The notes: generated from the sequence alone by a model not told the origin. A stretch of 64,000 bases of DNA from Providencia manganoxydans (GCF_016618195.1 NZ_CP067099.1:2108001-2172000); one strand, 5' to 3'. Positions 43,889 to 54,782 are shown, counted from the first letter of the stretch. A program made the numbers and translations.

Positions 43889-44746
43889 ATGTTAACGACA
43901 CAAGAAAAACAGTGGTTAGCTCAACAATTTCCATCATTAGTCCAACCTAGGCCTGAACTGAGTCATAAAGGAACTTTTGGAACGTTAAACATTATTGGTA
44001 GTAGTGTAGGCATGACTGGTGCTGGTGTGCTTGCAGGAGTAGCCGCATTAAAAAGTGGTTGTGGCAAAGTGATCATTGGGTGTAATCAATCCCCACTTAA
44101 TTTACATTTGATAGAAATGGCCCCTGAATTAATGCTGCGGGATGCTAACTCTTTAATTAATGATACTCTTGCTACTGCGTGGGTCATTGGTTGTGGATTA
44201 GGTATTTCAGAAGATGCGCAATCATTAATGCGTAAAGTATTGCTATTAATTGAACAAAATAAATCGGTGTTAATTGATGCTGATGGTTTAAATATTCTTT
44301 CACAATGGCCGCAAGTAAAAAAATTGACCCCAAACGTTGTTTTAACACCTCACCCTAAAGAAGCATCTAAATTATTACAAACAACAGTAGCAGAAATTCA
44401 AGCTGATCGCTGTGTTGCAGCACAGCAATTGAGTCAGCGCTATGGTTGTTGGATCGTGTTAAAAGGGCACGATACAGTGATCTCAAGTCCTGAACAACAA
44501 ATATGGTGCAACCAGACGGGGAATAGTGGTTTAGCCACCGCGGGTAGTGGGGATGTTTTATCAGGTATTGTGGGCAGCTTGCTAGCTCAGGGAATACCGA
44601 TTGAAGAAGCCGCCCGTAGCGGGGTTTGGATGCATGGTAAAGCCGCTGATTGCTTAGTTGAGCAAGGCATCGGCCCTATTGGTTTAACGGCTCATGAAAT
44701 TATTGATAAAGTCAGAATGATTAGAAACTTAATCGTGGTTTGCTGA
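43889..44746 (+). CDS. ADP-dependent NAD(P)H-hydrate dehydratase, stand-alone
   Basis: The protein has 285 residues from the ATG at 43889, which has a strong AGGAGG 5 nt upstream; the longer frame enters the palindromic repeat. Ribokinase-like YjeF_C domain with GTFGTLNIIGSS, LIDADGLNIL, TPHPKEASKLL and NSGLATAGSGDVLSGIVGSLL, which contains the catalytic Asp. It repairs hydrated NADH/NADPH using ADP or ATP. In E. coli this domain is fused to the epimerase as Nnr; here the epimerase domain is absent, so it resembles the single-domain enzymes of other bacteria. Whether a fused Nnr exists elsewhere in this genome is unknown. Confidence 0.88.
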   Translation: MLTTQEKQWLAQQFPSLVQPRPELSHKGTFGTLNIIGSSVGMTGAGVLAGVAALKSGCGKVIIGCNQSPLNLHLIEMAPELMLRDANSLINDTLATAWVIGCGLGISEDAQSLMRKVLLLIEQNKSVLIDADGLNILSQWPQVKKLTPNVVLTPHPKEASKLLQTTVAEIQADRCVAAQQLSQRYGCWIVLKGHDTVISSPEQQIWCNQTGNSGLATAGSGDVLSGIVGSLLAQGIPIEEAARSGVWMHGKAADCLVEQGIGPIGLTAHEIIDKVRMIRNLIVVC

Positions 44747-44784
44747 TGATCTTATATTGAATGACTTTAAAGGACTGAAAAAAT

Positions 44785-44800
44785 TGTGATACAATTCACA
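44785..44800 (+). promoter_or_regulatory. CRP site upstream of sotB
   Basis: TGTGATACAATTCACA has both CRP half-sites perfect (TGTGA-N6-TCACA). It lies 131 bp before the sotB start and suggests cAMP-CRP control of this exporter. Confidence 0.7.
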
Positions 44801-44930
44801 TAATTTGGTTGCTTCATTTTTTCTTATAGCGAAGCAATGTCTAATTCAGCACAAATCTGACACTTATTTTTCACGTGGATCATTCCTGATAAGCGGTGAT
44901 TTTGTGCTGACATCAATAAAGGCTTAAGCA

Positions 44931-46133
44931 ATGACACAGGTTTCTAGAAAAACAGCTTGGATGCGAGTTGTGGCACTTGCCGTTGCCGCATTTGTTTTCA
45001 ATACAACTGAGTTTGTTCCTGTTGCATTACTCAGTGATATTGCAGCGAGTTTTGACATGACGGTGGCTCATACTGGGTTGATGATCACTATCTATGCTTG
45101 GGTTGTTGCTATTATGTCGCTTCCCTTAATGTTATTAACGGGAAAAATTGAGCGCCGCAAATTATTAACATTATTATTTGTTGTCTTTGTGCTTAGCCAT
45201 ATTCTGTCAGGTTTTGCTTGGAATTTTGATGTATTGATCATCGCAAGGATTGGGATCGCACTTTCCCATGCTGTTTTTTGGTCAATAACGGCATCATTGG
45301 CGATCCGTGTCGCGCCCGCAGGTAAGAAGGCGCAAGCACTTGGTTTATTAGCAACAGGAACCGCATTGGCGACAGTTTTAGGTTTACCTATAGGGCGTGT
45401 TATTGGTCAACTACTTGGCTGGCGGGTGACTTTTTTATGTATTGGCGTTATTGCGTTGCTCACAATGATCGCATTAATTCGCTTTTTGCCTAAATTACCA
45501 AGCGAACATTCTGGATCGTTGAAAAGCTTACCAATGATATTTAAACGTCCAGCACTGGTAGGACTGTTTGTCTTAACGGTAATGGTTGTGACTGCTCATT
45601 TTGCTGCATACAGCTATATTGAGCCATTTGTGCGCGAAGTTGCATTGCAGAGTCAAAATTTTGCTACGTTACTATTACTTATTTTTGGTGCGGCAGGTAT
45701 CGTAGGAAGCGTCATATTTAGCCGTTATAGTGGTAAATATGCATTGTCATTTTTACCAATGGCAATAGCGATTTTGATGATTTGTTTGTTGTTGCTGATG
45801 CCAATTAGTAGCCATGTTGGCCCATTAATTATTTTAAGTATTTTTTGGGGAATAGCGATTATGTGCGTTGGCTTGGGGATGCAGGTAAAAGTCATTGATT
45901 TAGCTCCGGATGCAACAGACCTAGCCATGGCTATTTATTCAGGGATCTTTAATATTGGTATCGGTGGTGGTGCTTTACTTGGTAATCAAGTCATTGTTCA
46001 TATGGGAATGACCAATATTGGCTATGTTGGCGCGGCATTTGGGGCGATCTCGCTAATATGGTGTGCCTTTATTTTTAAACGCTACAGTGTTTCATTTAGC
46101 GATAAATTACAGGGATCACCAGTGACCCATTAG
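44931..46133 (+). CDS. sotB: Sugar efflux transporter SotB
   Basis: The protein has 400 residues, twelve predicted membrane segments, major facilitator superfamily. The N-terminus ([19 protein letters not shown]) and the motif [20 protein letters not shown] fit SotB/YdeA, which exports arabinose and other sugars or IPTG. Preceded by a CRP site. Confidence 0.9.
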   Translation: MTQVSRKTAWMRVVALAVAAFVFNTTEFVPVALLSDIAASFDMTVAHTGLMITIYAWVVAIMSLPLMLLTGKIERRKLLTLLFVVFVLSHILSGFAWNFDVLIIARIGIALSHAVFWSITASLAIRVAPAGKKAQALGLLATGTALATVLGLPIGRVIGQLLGWRVTFLCIGVIALLTMIALIRFLPKLPSEHSGSLKSLPMIFKRPALVGLFVLTVMVVTAHFAAYSYIEPFVREVALQSQNFATLLLLIFGAAGIVGSVIFSRYSGKYALSFLPMAIAILMICLLLLMPISSHVGPLIILSIFWGIAIMCVGLGMQVKVIDLAPDATDLAMAIYSGIFNIGIGGGALLGNQVIVHMGMTNIGYVGAAFGAISLIWCAFIFKRYSVSFSDKLQGSPVTH

Positions 46134-46154
46134 CTGTAATATTTTGGATTTGAG

Positions 46155-46190
46155 AACCCTGTGATAGAAATTTTTATCACAGGGTTTTTT
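46155..46190 (+). terminator. sotB terminator
   Basis: A perfect 12-bp stem (46155-46166 with 46175-46186) is followed by a T run to 46190. Confidence 0.93.
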
Positions 46191-46269
46191 ATTGCGAATG
46201 CGTTACAGCTAACAATAACTGTGCTAAATTTCCTAATATTTTAATTATTTCAAATAGTAAGGGTAGGCA

Positions 46270-46602
46270 ATGAAAGGGCTAGCTTTTTTATTGATGTCAA
46301 TTATTGCAGAAGTTATTGCGACAACCACATTAAAGGCATCCGATGGTTTTAGTCGTTTTTGGCCCTCCTTAATTGTGATTATTGGTTATGCGGTTTCTTT
46401 TTGGGGACTATCTCAGGTGGTTAAAGTCATGCCTTTAGGCATTGCTTATGCGATCTGGTCTGGATTAGGTATTGTGCTAGTTTCAGTCGCGGCAATATTT
46501 ATTTATCAACAGAAAGTCGATTTACCTGCAATTATTGGTATGCTATTAATTATAATTGGTGTTTTAGTCATCAATCTGTTTTCGAAAAGCAGTGCTCACT
46601 GA
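46270..46602 (+). CDS. Small multidrug resistance (SMR) family exporter
   Basis: The protein has 110 residues with four membrane segments. Glu14 in IIAEVIATTTLKAS is the essential proton/drug-binding residue of EmrE-type proteins. GLSQVVKVMPLGIAYAIWSG is the conserved second/third-segment signature. It functions as an antiparallel dimer exporting cationic compounds or guanidinium. No guanidine riboswitch was seen upstream, so the substrate is open. Confidence 0.88.
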   Translation: MKGLAFLLMSIIAEVIATTTLKASDGFSRFWPSLIVIIGYAVSFWGLSQVVKVMPLGIAYAIWSGLGIVLVSVAAIFIYQQKVDLPAIIGMLLIIIGVLVINLFSKSSAH

Positions 46603-46638
46603 TTCAGGGAACAGAAGCCAATATGAGTGGAGATTAGG

Positions 46639-46944
46639 ATGAGTCAAAAAATCAGTGGTCTGCTTAAGTCTACATTTATCGGCGGGCTAATCGGTGGTGC
46701 GGCGCTTATTTTAGCTGGCTGCGGTAGTTCTGAATCAACGCGAGTGGCACAGGTCGATCATTCAGCTGCTGAATATGCTCAACAAGTGGTTAATTTAGGG
46801 CCTGGAGCACAAGAAGCTTGTGTTTCTGCTGGTGGACTTCCTGCGTTAAATTTAGAATTAAATGGAGGAAAAACTGCGGTTTGTCAATTCGCAAACGGTA
46901 AGCGTTGTGCAGCTGATGTGATCCTCAGTGGCGCCTGTATTTAA
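46639..46944 (+). CDS. DUF333-containing lipoprotein
   Basis: The protein has 101 residues from the ATG at 46639 (GGAG 7 nt upstream). Lipobox LILAGC near residue 28. The C-terminal half carries the DUF333 pattern: ACVSAGGLPALNLELNGGKT, VCQFANGKRC and a terminal GAC. Similar small lipoproteins (YoaF-like) have no firm function. The Cys residues suggest disulfides in the periplasm. Confidence 0.82.
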   Translation: MSQKISGLLKSTFIGGLIGGAALILAGCGSSESTRVAQVDHSAAEYAQQVVNLGPGAQEACVSAGGLPALNLELNGGKTAVCQFANGKRCAADVILSGACI

Positions 46945-46968
46945 TTGGTCACTATTGAATCGAGTTAA

Positions 46969-47145
46969 AAAGCCCATCATTGAGGTTACTGACGAAGCGG
47001 GATAAAAACGTGGTTTTTCCCGCTCCGTGTTATTAGCCGAAAATCAATGAATTGATTTTCCTCGTTTATTTCAGAACCCCTAACGACAGCCGCCAAACAT
47101 GATATGTTTGTCGACAGTCTGAAAGCCCATCATTGATGGGCTTTC
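46969..47145. repeat. Palindrome-rich block bounded by a 15-bp direct repeat
   Basis: AAAGCCCATCATTGA occurs at 46969-46983 and 47122-47136. Between them lie a GC-rich hairpin (AGCGGGA...TCCCGCT, about 46996-47023), a GAAAATCAAT/ATTGATTTTC palindrome (about 47039-47060) and the 17-bp CAAACATGATATGTTTG motif (47094-47110). The second direct repeat is part of a perfect 12-bp terminator-like stem (47121-47145). The layout looks like a small insertion into a terminator. Confidence 0.6.
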
Positions 47146-47149
47146 TGTT

Positions 47150-47215
47150 ATATGTTCGTCATATTTTAAGTGATAGTGTAATCACCTAGCTAGATTTAAA
47201 ATAATCTAGCGTATT
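47150..47215 (-). repeat. Short degenerate copy of the dispersed repeat
   Basis: GTTCGTCATATTTTAAGTGA and CACCTAGCTAGATTTAAAA resemble the two ends of the family with most of the middle missing. Low certainty. Confidence 0.35.
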
Positions 47216-47227
47216 GCAATATTAAAC

Positions 47228-47749
47228 TTATATTTTGGAGCGAGCTGGGAAGAACTGGCTTATTGCAACCACGATTGCGACCAAAAGGTAGACAGCGTAT
47301 ACACCAATTAACCATTGTGGCATATCAAGTCCTAAAAAGTCCCACTGCTTAACGGCACAGTCACCCGTTGCTTCAAACACCGCGGGTGCCCATTCATTTA
47401 GTGGCAGCCACTCAGGAAAGTTCACAAAGAAGTCACACGAGGCAAAAGGTGATGGATAGAGTTGCAACATTGTATGCTCCCAAGCAAGCTCTAAGCCTCG
47501 CCATGCGGCATAAATCCAAATAATGATAGCAACCCAACGTAAAATAACATTTCGCGGCGCAATTGCTCCGACTAAACCTGCTATCATAATTCCAAACAGT
47601 GCAACCCTTTCATAAATACACATGACACAAGGTTGCAGTTTCATAATGTGCTGAAAATAGAGAGCGGCACATTCGAGCATAAAGGCAATAAGGGCCATTA
47701 ACAGCCATGCGCCTCGTCCTTGTGAACAGTAGTTAAAGAATCTGAACAT
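47228..47749 (-). CDS. dsbB: Disulfide bond formation protein DsbB
   Basis: The protein has 173 residues and four membrane segments. The first redox pair is Cys41-Cys44 in [14 protein letters not shown]; the second periplasmic loop has CDFF and CAVKQW. DsbB reoxidises DsbA and passes electrons to quinones. It is close to nhaB and fadR, as in E. coli. Confidence 0.95.
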   Translation of the reverse strand: MFRFFNYCSQGRGAWLLMALIAFMLECAALYFQHIMKLQPCVMCIYERVALFGIMIAGLVGAIAPRNVILRWVAIIIWIYAAWRGLELAWEHTMLQLYPSPFASCDFFVNFPEWLPLNEWAPAVFEATGDCAVKQWDFLGLDMPQWLIGVYAVYLLVAIVVAISQFFPARSKI

Positions 47750-47886
47750 ACTTTACTTCCCTAAATTAATGGTGAGCACATTTTGCCCTCATCCGCGAAA
47801 CAAAAAAAGGTGTGAGTAGAGATTTATGTGATTTTAGATAAGGCTTTACTTAACATTACAAATTCGACTAGTGGCTTGAAAGTAAA

Positions 47887-47919
47887 AGAGCCGTTCAAAT
47901 TTCCTTTTAAAACGGCTCT
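47887..47919 (-). terminator. nhaB terminator
   Basis: A 9-bp stem AGAGCCGTT/AACGGCTCT is followed on the minus strand by TTTTAC. It lies 16 bp after the nhaB stop. Confidence 0.85.
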
Positions 47920-47934
47920 GTAGAAAGGGATTGA

Positions 47935-49482
47935 TTAAGGTAAACTGATCCAGCCTAGGCTTTCCAGCCAGTGAGTCGTTGGAACTAACCAAAACTCAAC
48001 ACCAAGTAGCCCAACAATTGTCATCACAATAGTGTAAGGCAACGCCATCCAGACCATGCGACCATAGGAAAGACGTATGAGTGGTGACAGTGCAGAAGTC
48101 AGCAAGAAGAGGAAAGCCGCTTGCCCATTTGGTGTTGCAACAGAAGGAAGGTTAGTCCCAGTATTTATTGCTACCGCTAATAACTCATATTGATTATGGG
48201 AGATCAAACCTTCGCTAGCCGCTTTCATGGCTTCGGTAATATAAACCGTACCAACGAAAACATTATCCGAGACGGCAGAAAGTAGCCCATTAAATAAATA
48301 GAAAAGCGATAGTTGTGAAGACTCAGAAGACTGCAAAACAAACTGAATAAAGGGGGTAAATAACTGCTGATCAATAATCACAGCCACTACAGAGAAAAAT
48401 ACAGTAAGTAGTGCAGTGAAAGGTAATGCCTCTTCAAACGCCTTACCTAGAGCATGCTCTTCTGTAATACCACAAAAAGCAGTCGCTAATATAATGACAG
48501 ATAAACCGATAATTCCGACTTCGGCAAGGTGGAAGGCAAGGGCTACGATGAGCCAAAGACCGATGAGTCCTTGAATAATCAGTTGTGCTTTTTCTTTTTG
48601 TGTCCTTTTGGCGCTATTTTTTCTGTCATGCTCCGTCAGTACCTGTCTTACCGTTGGTGGCAATTCAGTTCCGTAGCCAAAAAGCTTAAACTTCTCGACA
48701 GAAAAACAGACCAGTAAACCACAGATAAATACGGGTAATGTCACAGGTGCCATACGAACAAAGAAGGTAATAAAATCCCAATCAACGTGTTTAGCGATGA
48801 TCAGGTTTTGTGGCTCACCGACCATGGTCATCACACCACCTAAAGCAGTACCGATCCCTGCGTGCATCATTAAACTACGTAGGAAGGCACGGAACTGTTC
48901 TAGCGTTTGTTTTTTTTCAGTCGTATCAATAAAGCTATCATTTAATAAATCTGTGTTATTGTGCTGGCTGGATGCATATTGATGATAAATTGAGTAGAAC
49001 CCTACAGAGACACTAATCACGACGGCAATGACCGTTAGTGCATCTAAAAAAGCAGATAGAAATGCACTAGCAAGGCAAAAGGCTAATGAGAGTGTACGTT
49101 TTGAACGGATATTCAGTAACAGTTTGGTGAAGGCAAACAGCAAGAGCTGCTTCATAAAATAGATACCGGCTACCATAAATATCAGTAGTAGTATGACTTC
49201 CAAATTGTTACTGATCTCATGAGAGATTTGTTTTGGTGTTGTCATGCCAATAATAACGGCTTCAATCGCCAGCAACCCGCCGGGTTGCAGTGGATAGCAT
49301 TTGAGCGCCATGGCAAGCGTGAAAATAAATTCTATAACCAGTAACCACCCTGCGATAAAGGGGCTAACAAAATAAAATATTAGCGGGTTAACGATTAGAA
49401 ATGTGATTATTGCAAGCTTATACCAATCGGGTGAGTTCCCTAAAAAATTTCTCAGAAAAGCTCTTTTTAAACTAAAATCCAT
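47935..49482 (-). CDS. nhaB: Na+/H+ antiporter NhaB
   Basis: The protein has 515 residues with about a dozen membrane segments, starting [22 protein letters not shown]. Conserved blocks include [16 protein letters not shown] and [18 protein letters not shown]. It exports sodium in exchange for protons. Divergent from fadR as in E. coli. Confidence 0.95.
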   Translation of the reverse strand: MDFSLKRAFLRNFLGNSPDWYKLAIITFLIVNPLIFYFVSPFIAGWLLVIEFIFTLAMALKCYPLQPGGLLAIEAVIIGMTTPKQISHEISNNLEVILLLIFMVAGIYFMKQLLLFAFTKLLLNIRSKRTLSLAFCLASAFLSAFLDALTVIAVVISVSVGFYSIYHQYASSQHNNTDLLNDSFIDTTEKKQTLEQFRAFLRSLMMHAGIGTALGGVMTMVGEPQNLIIAKHVDWDFITFFVRMAPVTLPVFICGLLVCFSVEKFKLFGYGTELPPTVRQVLTEHDRKNSAKRTQKEKAQLIIQGLIGLWLIVALAFHLAEVGIIGLSVIILATAFCGITEEHALGKAFEEALPFTALLTVFFSVVAVIIDQQLFTPFIQFVLQSSESSQLSLFYLFNGLLSAVSDNVFVGTVYITEAMKAASEGLISHNQYELLAVAINTGTNLPSVATPNGQAAFLFLLTSALSPLIRLSYGRMVWMALPYTIVMTIVGLLGVEFWLVPTTHWLESLGWISLP

Positions 49483-49704
49483 TATGGGTTGTTATCCTCT
49501 TATTGGATGTATTGTACAGTAAATTCACATACTACTCTTATCTGACGCATAAATTAAGTCTCATCACTAATAGATAATACGTTAATTATATGAGGGTTTT
49601 ATGATTCATTTCACTGTTTATGCGGCACCAAACTATCTCAATTTACGACAATCTGGTATGATTTCTCCTATAATCCGTCTGAAAACGTTTGGAATAATAA
49701 AAAT

Positions 49705-50421
49705 ATGGTTATAAAAGCTCAAAGTCCGGCAGGTTTTGCGGAAGAGTATATTATTGAAAGTATCTGGAACAATCGCTTTCCTCCAGGGTCGATTTTACCT
49801 GCTGAACGGGAACTTTCGGAGCTAATTGGCGTGACTCGTACTACGCTACGTGAGGTTTTACAGCGTTTGGCGCGTGACGGGTGGTTAACTATCCAGCATG
49901 GTAAACCTACTAAGGTTAATAACTATTGGGAAACATCCGGTCTGAATATATTAGAGACCTTAGCAAGGTTGGATCATGACCGTGTACCACAGTTAATCGA
50001 TAATTTACTCGCCGTTCGTACCAACATTGCAGCGATCTTTATTCGTACTGCATTTCGTCAAAATCCAGAAAAATCGTTAGAGGTATTGGCGGAGCGTGAA
50101 AAAGTTGATGATAACGCCGATGCATTTAGCGCTTTAGATTACAATATCTTTAGAGGGTTAGCCTTCGCTTCTGGTAATCCAATTTATGGGTTAATCATTA
50201 ATGGCCTTAAAGGGCTATACACGAGGGTAGGCCGCTATTATTTCTCTAATCCAGAAGCGAGGCGTTTGGCGCTAAACTTCTATCAGCAACTTGCTAACTT
50301 ATGTCGAGAGCAAGCCTATGACCGTATTATGGAATGCGTGAGAAACTACGGTAAAGAAAGTGGCACTATTTGGCATAGCATGCAAGGCAATATGCCTAAT
50401 GATCTTGCTCACGTTCGTTAA
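49705..50421 (+). CDS. fadR: Fatty acid metabolism regulator FadR
   Basis: The protein has 238 residues. N-terminal GntR-type winged helix ([40 protein letters not shown]) and a C-terminal acyl-CoA-binding helical domain. It represses fad genes and activates fabA/fabB. The adjacent divergent nhaB is the conserved arrangement. Confidence 0.95.
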   Translation: MVIKAQSPAGFAEEYIIESIWNNRFPPGSILPAERELSELIGVTRTTLREVLQRLARDGWLTIQHGKPTKVNNYWETSGLNILETLARLDHDRVPQLIDNLLAVRTNIAAIFIRTAFRQNPEKSLEVLAEREKVDDNADAFSALDYNIFRGLAFASGNPIYGLIINGLKGLYTRVGRYYFSNPEARRLALNFYQQLANLCREQAYDRIMECVRNYGKESGTIWHSMQGNMPNDLAHVR

Positions 50422-50553
50422 TTAGTATTATACAATAGGAACCAGTAGTTATAATTAAATCTGGTTCTTATCTTTTCTATAATTAATTATACCAAGCTAT
50501 TTGAATATTAATTTCTTAGTTAAGCTTGTATTCGTTATAGGTTAATAAAAATT

Positions 50554-50889
50554 TTAGTTATTGATATTAAGAGTACAGTCTACTGGGATAGCGACCTCTA
50601 ACATGACATCGATAGATTCAGGAGGCGTTGTTACATTGATGGCAGCTAGATCAAGCGTTTTAAAGCACTTAAATGCTTCTATTCGAGTTATAGTATCAAT
50701 GGGAATACACCCAAGGCGACATTGGAGTAACTTTTTTTGACTAATACATACCTTATCGTCTTTTATTACAGTTTTATTTGTAAATAAATTACAATTAAGT
50801 TCTGCAAAACCATTCGGTATAACTAAACAGGTCGCTATGACTAATACAATTTGAGAGAGGGTATTTTTTATTTTTTGTTTCATCTTCAT
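50554..50889 (-). CDS. Small secreted cysteine-rich protein of unknown function
   Basis: The protein has 111 residues; I do not recognise the family. Sec signal (IVLVIATCLVIPNGFA-E), then a mature part of about 80 residues with six Cys (NCNLF, KVCIS, QCRLGC, KCFK, DCTL), enough for three disulfides. The start may be 50889 or 50883; neither has a strong ribosome site. It stands alone between fadR and a long AT-rich spacer, which fits a recently acquired or fast-evolving gene. A short envelope or secreted protein is the most that can be said. Confidence 0.55.
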   Translation of the reverse strand: MKMKQKIKNTLSQIVLVIATCLVIPNGFAELNCNLFTNKTVIKDDKVCISQKKLLQCRLGCIPIDTITRIEAFKCFKTLDLAAINVTTPPESIDVMLEVAIPVDCTLNINN

Positions 50890-51466
50890 TTATCTTTAAT
50901 TCGCTATTTTCTTATCAATATAATGAAAGCTAACCGTTATTTATATTCTAATTTTTAAAATATATTTATCATAAATAATGATTTTCTATCTAATAATATA
51001 TTTAACTAGAGCAATGCTTCCTAAGCCAGCACGTACCTATGGTTAAATGAGTAGCTTAAGTGAATAATTATTTATAGATTATTCCTTAATAGCAACTCCA
51101 ATGAACATATAATCTTAATTTTTGCATTTTAGTGGCGTTAAATTCTAGTGTGTTATTTTTCTAATTTATACTACTAATAAAACTTTCATAAAATAAAAAA
51201 CTAGTAAAACAGGATAAAAAACTTATTTTTTTATGGTGTTATAGTGTTTTTATATTTGATTTTCATTCAACTAATTGTTTTACAATGCATTGTTATTTTT
51301 AGGGTGTTTAGGTTGTTTGGAATAAAAAACTAACATGTAAAGTAAATGTAATGAATTTTGAAGTAATTATCTAAAATGTTAAAAGTGTTAATTAACCATA
51401 TTGGAAAATAAATCCTAGAATATTATTCTAAGTGAAAATGGTCGTGCTAAAGCAGCAGGGGGAATT
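50890..51466. other. Very AT-rich spacer before dadA
   Basis: About 580 bp without a supportable gene, RNA or repeat. It should contain the dadAX promoter, which in E. coli is controlled by Lrp and CRP, but I could not place sites with confidence. Confidence 0.5.
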
Positions 51467-52768
51467 ATGAAAGTTTTAGTATTAGGTGCAGGTGTTATTG
51501 GAGTGACTACGGCTTGGTATTTGGCTCAGGAAGGGCATGAAGTGGTCGTTTTAGACAGACAAATGGATGTTGCAGAAGAAACCAGCGCCGGTAATGCAGG
51601 GCAAATATCTCCTGGCTATGCAACACCATGGGGAGCACCGGGTATTCCCCTCAAAGCGGTTAAATGGATGTTCGAAAAGCACGCACCTTTAGCGATTAAG
51701 CCCGATGGGACTTTATTCCAATTACGTTGGATGTGGCAAATGCTCAAAAACTGCGATATTCAACATTATGCGATGAATAAAAGTCGTATGGTACGTATTG
51801 CTGAATATAGCCGTGATTGCATCAGGCAGCTGCGTGCTGATACCGGTATCAGCTATGAAGGACGCCAAGGTGGTACCTTACAACTGTTTAGAACGGAAAA
51901 ACAGTTTGAAAGTGCAGCGAATGATATTGCTGTTTTAAAGCAAGAAGGTGTTCCTTATGAATTATTAACCGCGAATGAGTTATCAAAGGCTGAACCCGCA
52001 CTTGAGTATGTTAAGCACAAATTAACCGGTGGCTTACGTTTGCCTAATGATGAAACAGGGGATTGCCAACAATTTACTAAAAAACTGGCAAAATTGGCGC
52101 AAAACGCAGGGGTTAAATTTCAATTCGGCAGCCATATTGAACAAATTTTAACTGAGGGTAATAAGGTCAGTGGTGTTCGTTGTGATGGCGTTATAATGCA
52201 AGCCGATCGCTATGTGGTTGCTATGGGGTCATATTCGACTGAGCTATTGGCTAATTTAGTGAAGATCCCAGTCTACCCATTGAAAGGTTACTCTTTAACT
52301 ATGCCGATTATTGATGCTCAGAGGGCTCCAACTTCAACCATACTTGATGAAACTTATAAAATCGCAGTGACGCGGTTTGATGATAGGATCCGAGTTGGTG
52401 GAATGGCTGAAGTGGTTGGCTTTAATCTAAATATACTGAAAAAGCGCTGTGAGACCCTTAAAATGGTCGTGCAAGATCTTTATCAGGGTGGTGGTGATAT
52501 CGATCAAGCCACATTTTGGACCGGTTTACGTCCTATGACTCCTGATGGCACCCCGATTGTTGGGTCTACCGCATATACAAATTTATATTTAAACACAGGG
52601 CATGGCACATTAGGCTGGACGATGGCATGTGGTTCTGGCAAGTTATTGGCTGATCTGATCTCTGGTAATACTCCAGACATATCTTCAGATGACCTATCAG
52701 TACATAGATATATTGATGGTTTTAATACCAAATTAACACCTCGTAGCCAGTTATCACCAGCACGTTGA
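51467..52768 (+). CDS. dadA: D-amino acid dehydrogenase
   Basis: The protein has 433 residues. N-terminal FAD-binding motif [20 protein letters not shown], followed by the conserved [21 protein letters not shown]. The C-terminal part has [17 protein letters not shown] and [16 protein letters not shown]. It oxidises D-alanine and other D-amino acids at the inner membrane. First gene of dadAX. Confidence 0.96.
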   Translation: MKVLVLGAGVIGVTTAWYLAQEGHEVVVLDRQMDVAEETSAGNAGQISPGYATPWGAPGIPLKAVKWMFEKHAPLAIKPDGTLFQLRWMWQMLKNCDIQHYAMNKSRMVRIAEYSRDCIRQLRADTGISYEGRQGGTLQLFRTEKQFESAANDIAVLKQEGVPYELLTANELSKAEPALEYVKHKLTGGLRLPNDETGDCQQFTKKLAKLAQNAGVKFQFGSHIEQILTEGNKVSGVRCDGVIMQADRYVVAMGSYSTELLANLVKIPVYPLKGYSLTMPIIDAQRAPTSTILDETYKIAVTRFDDRIRVGGMAEVVGFNLNILKKRCETLKMVVQDLYQGGGDIDQATFWTGLRPMTPDGTPIVGSTAYTNLYLNTGHGTLGWTMACGSGKLLADLISGNTPDISSDDLSVHRYIDGFNTKLTPRSQLSPAR

Positions 52769-52800
52769 GCAATTAAAATAACGAAGAATAAGGAATAAAC

Positions 52801-53871
52801 ATGCCACGCCCAATTAGTGCGGTGATCCACCTGCAAAATTTTACGCATAATTTGTCTGTTACCCGTCGGCATGCAGGCGCGTCTAAAATATGGTCAGTAA
52901 TGAAAGCAGATGCTTATGGGCACAGCATTAAACATGTATGGAAAGCATTATCGTCAACAGATGGGTTTGCCATTCTTGATTTGCATGAAGCTATATTATT
53001 ACGTGAAGAAGGGTGGACAGGGCCTATCCTGTTGTTAGAAGGATTTTTTCAGCAAGATGATCTAAAAGTTGTTGATCAATACCAGTTAACCACCTCGGTT
53101 CATAGTGATTGGCAATTGGATGCGATTGAAAATGCGACGTTTACAGCACCTATTTCAGTGTACGCTAAATTAAACAGTGGAATGAATCGCTTAGGTTTTT
53201 CACCTGATAAGTATGCTGATGCAGTTAAAAGACTCTCATCAATGTCTAATGTAAGCAGCGTCACTTTAATGACCCATTTTGCCAATTCCGATCTGACAAC
53301 AGGTACAGACCTGCCACATCAACGGATTAAGCCGTTTATTGATCATAATTATCCCGTATGTATTGCAAATTCAGGTGCAACATTGTGGCATCCTAAAACC
53401 CATTATGATTGGGTACGCTCAGGGGTGATATTGTATGGCGCATCACCGAGTGGCAAATGGCAAGATATCGCAGATAAAGATTTACGGGCAACCATGACAC
53501 TCAGATCGCAAATTATTGGTATGCATTATATTGCAGCGGGAGAATCGATTGGCTATGGCAGCAAATTTACCGCGTCACAACCAATGAAAATAGCGACAGT
53601 GGCTTGTGGTTATGCAGATGGTTACCCTCGTCATGCCCCAACGGGTACTCCTGTTTGGTTGAATGGCCAGCGATGTGCATTATTAGGTGCGGTTTCAATG
53701 GATATGTTAACTATTGATGTGAGTGAATGCCAAGAGGTCAGTATTGGTGATGAAGTTGAATTATGGGGGAAAAATTTACCTATTGATGATGTTGCCCAAG
53801 CCGCAGGAACGATTGGCTATGAATTGATGTGTGCTTTAGCGAAAAGAGTACCTGTCTTATATGAAGAGTGA
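52801..53871 (+). CDS. dadX: Catabolic alanine racemase
   Basis: The protein has 356 residues. The PLP lysine is Lys35 in VMKADAYGHS; the catalytic Tyr is in AGESIGYGSKF. Other conserved parts are KLNSGMNRLGF and CGYADGYPRHAPTG. It interconverts L- and D-alanine so that DadA can use L-alanine. It follows dadA by 32 bp. Confidence 0.96.
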   Translation: MPRPISAVIHLQNFTHNLSVTRRHAGASKIWSVMKADAYGHSIKHVWKALSSTDGFAILDLHEAILLREEGWTGPILLLEGFFQQDDLKVVDQYQLTTSVHSDWQLDAIENATFTAPISVYAKLNSGMNRLGFSPDKYADAVKRLSSMSNVSSVTLMTHFANSDLTTGTDLPHQRIKPFIDHNYPVCIANSGATLWHPKTHYDWVRSGVILYGASPSGKWQDIADKDLRATMTLRSQIIGMHYIAAGESIGYGSKFTASQPMKIATVACGYADGYPRHAPTGTPVWLNGQRCALLGAVSMDMLTIDVSECQEVSIGDEVELWGKNLPIDDVAQAAGTIGYELMCALAKRVPVLYEE

Positions 53872-54008
53872 ATAATTCATTAAACAATTATTAGACACGG
53901 CTATAAATTTAGCTAAAAATGTGATCGGCTGTGCTAGTATTTTGGCTAAGGTCCGCATCAATGTATGATGCACTTTAATGATCAATTTCTTAATATTTCA
54001 GGTTTTAT

Positions 54009-54761
54009 ATGTCTAAGACAATTAAGTTAACATCACTTGCTGTTGCTCTAGGTTTAATATCTTCCGCTGCGGTTGCTGGCACATGGTCAGTTGGTGGTTC
54101 TGTTTTGGCACAGTCGACGCCATATAAAGGTATTAAATCGAAAGATTATGTCACGCCAGTTCCGATTGTTAACTATGACAGTGAGAATTTTTACTTTCAT
54201 ACGTTAGCAGCTGGCTATTACTTATGGAATGACCAAGCTGATCAGTTGTCAATTGACGCTTATTATTATCCGCAATTTTTTAAACCTAAAGATAATGACG
54301 ATCGTGACATGCGTCAATTGGATCGCCGTCGTGATACTGTGATGGGCGGTTTTACTTATAAGCATAAGGCTGACTGGGGTACTATCAGAACCGTTGCTTC
54401 TGGCGATATCTTAGGCATCAGTAATGGTTTACGTGCTGAAGTTGCATACCTATATGGTTTCCATGGTGACAAGTGGTCATTAGTACCAGGGGTAGGTATC
54501 AAGTGGGATAGTAAAAATCAAAATCGTTATGAGTATGGTGTTTCTTCAAAAGAATCTCGTAATAGCGGTTTAGAGCGTTATCGTCCGGGGGATAGCTGGA
54601 CACCATATGTAGAATTATCAGGTAATTATCGATTTACTGATAATTGGAGTGCGTTCGCTATGGGTCGTGTTGACCGTTTACCAAGCGAAGTTAAAGATAG
54701 CCCAATGGTTAATAAATCTGTTTCTGCGATTGTGTGGAGTGGTATAACGTATACATTCTAA
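54009..54761 (+). CDS. mipA: MipA/OmpV family outer-membrane protein
   Basis: The protein has 250 residues with a Sec signal (SSAAVA-G) and a beta-barrel pattern ending in IVWSGITYTF with a terminal Phe. It starts with the family segment TWSVGGSVLAQSTPYKGIKS. MipA scaffolds MltA and PBP1B in E. coli, and related proteins are stress-inducible porin-like proteins. The exact role here is inferred. Confidence 0.9.
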   Translation: MSKTIKLTSLAVALGLISSAAVAGTWSVGGSVLAQSTPYKGIKSKDYVTPVPIVNYDSENFYFHTLAAGYYLWNDQADQLSIDAYYYPQFFKPKDNDDRDMRQLDRRRDTVMGGFTYKHKADWGTIRTVASGDILGISNGLRAEVAYLYGFHGDKWSLVPGVGIKWDSKNQNRYEYGVSSKESRNSGLERYRPGDSWTPYVELSGNYRFTDNWSAFAMGRVDRLPSEVKDSPMVNKSVSAIVWSGITYTF

Positions 54762-54782
54762 TTGCTAAATAGAGATAGATAA

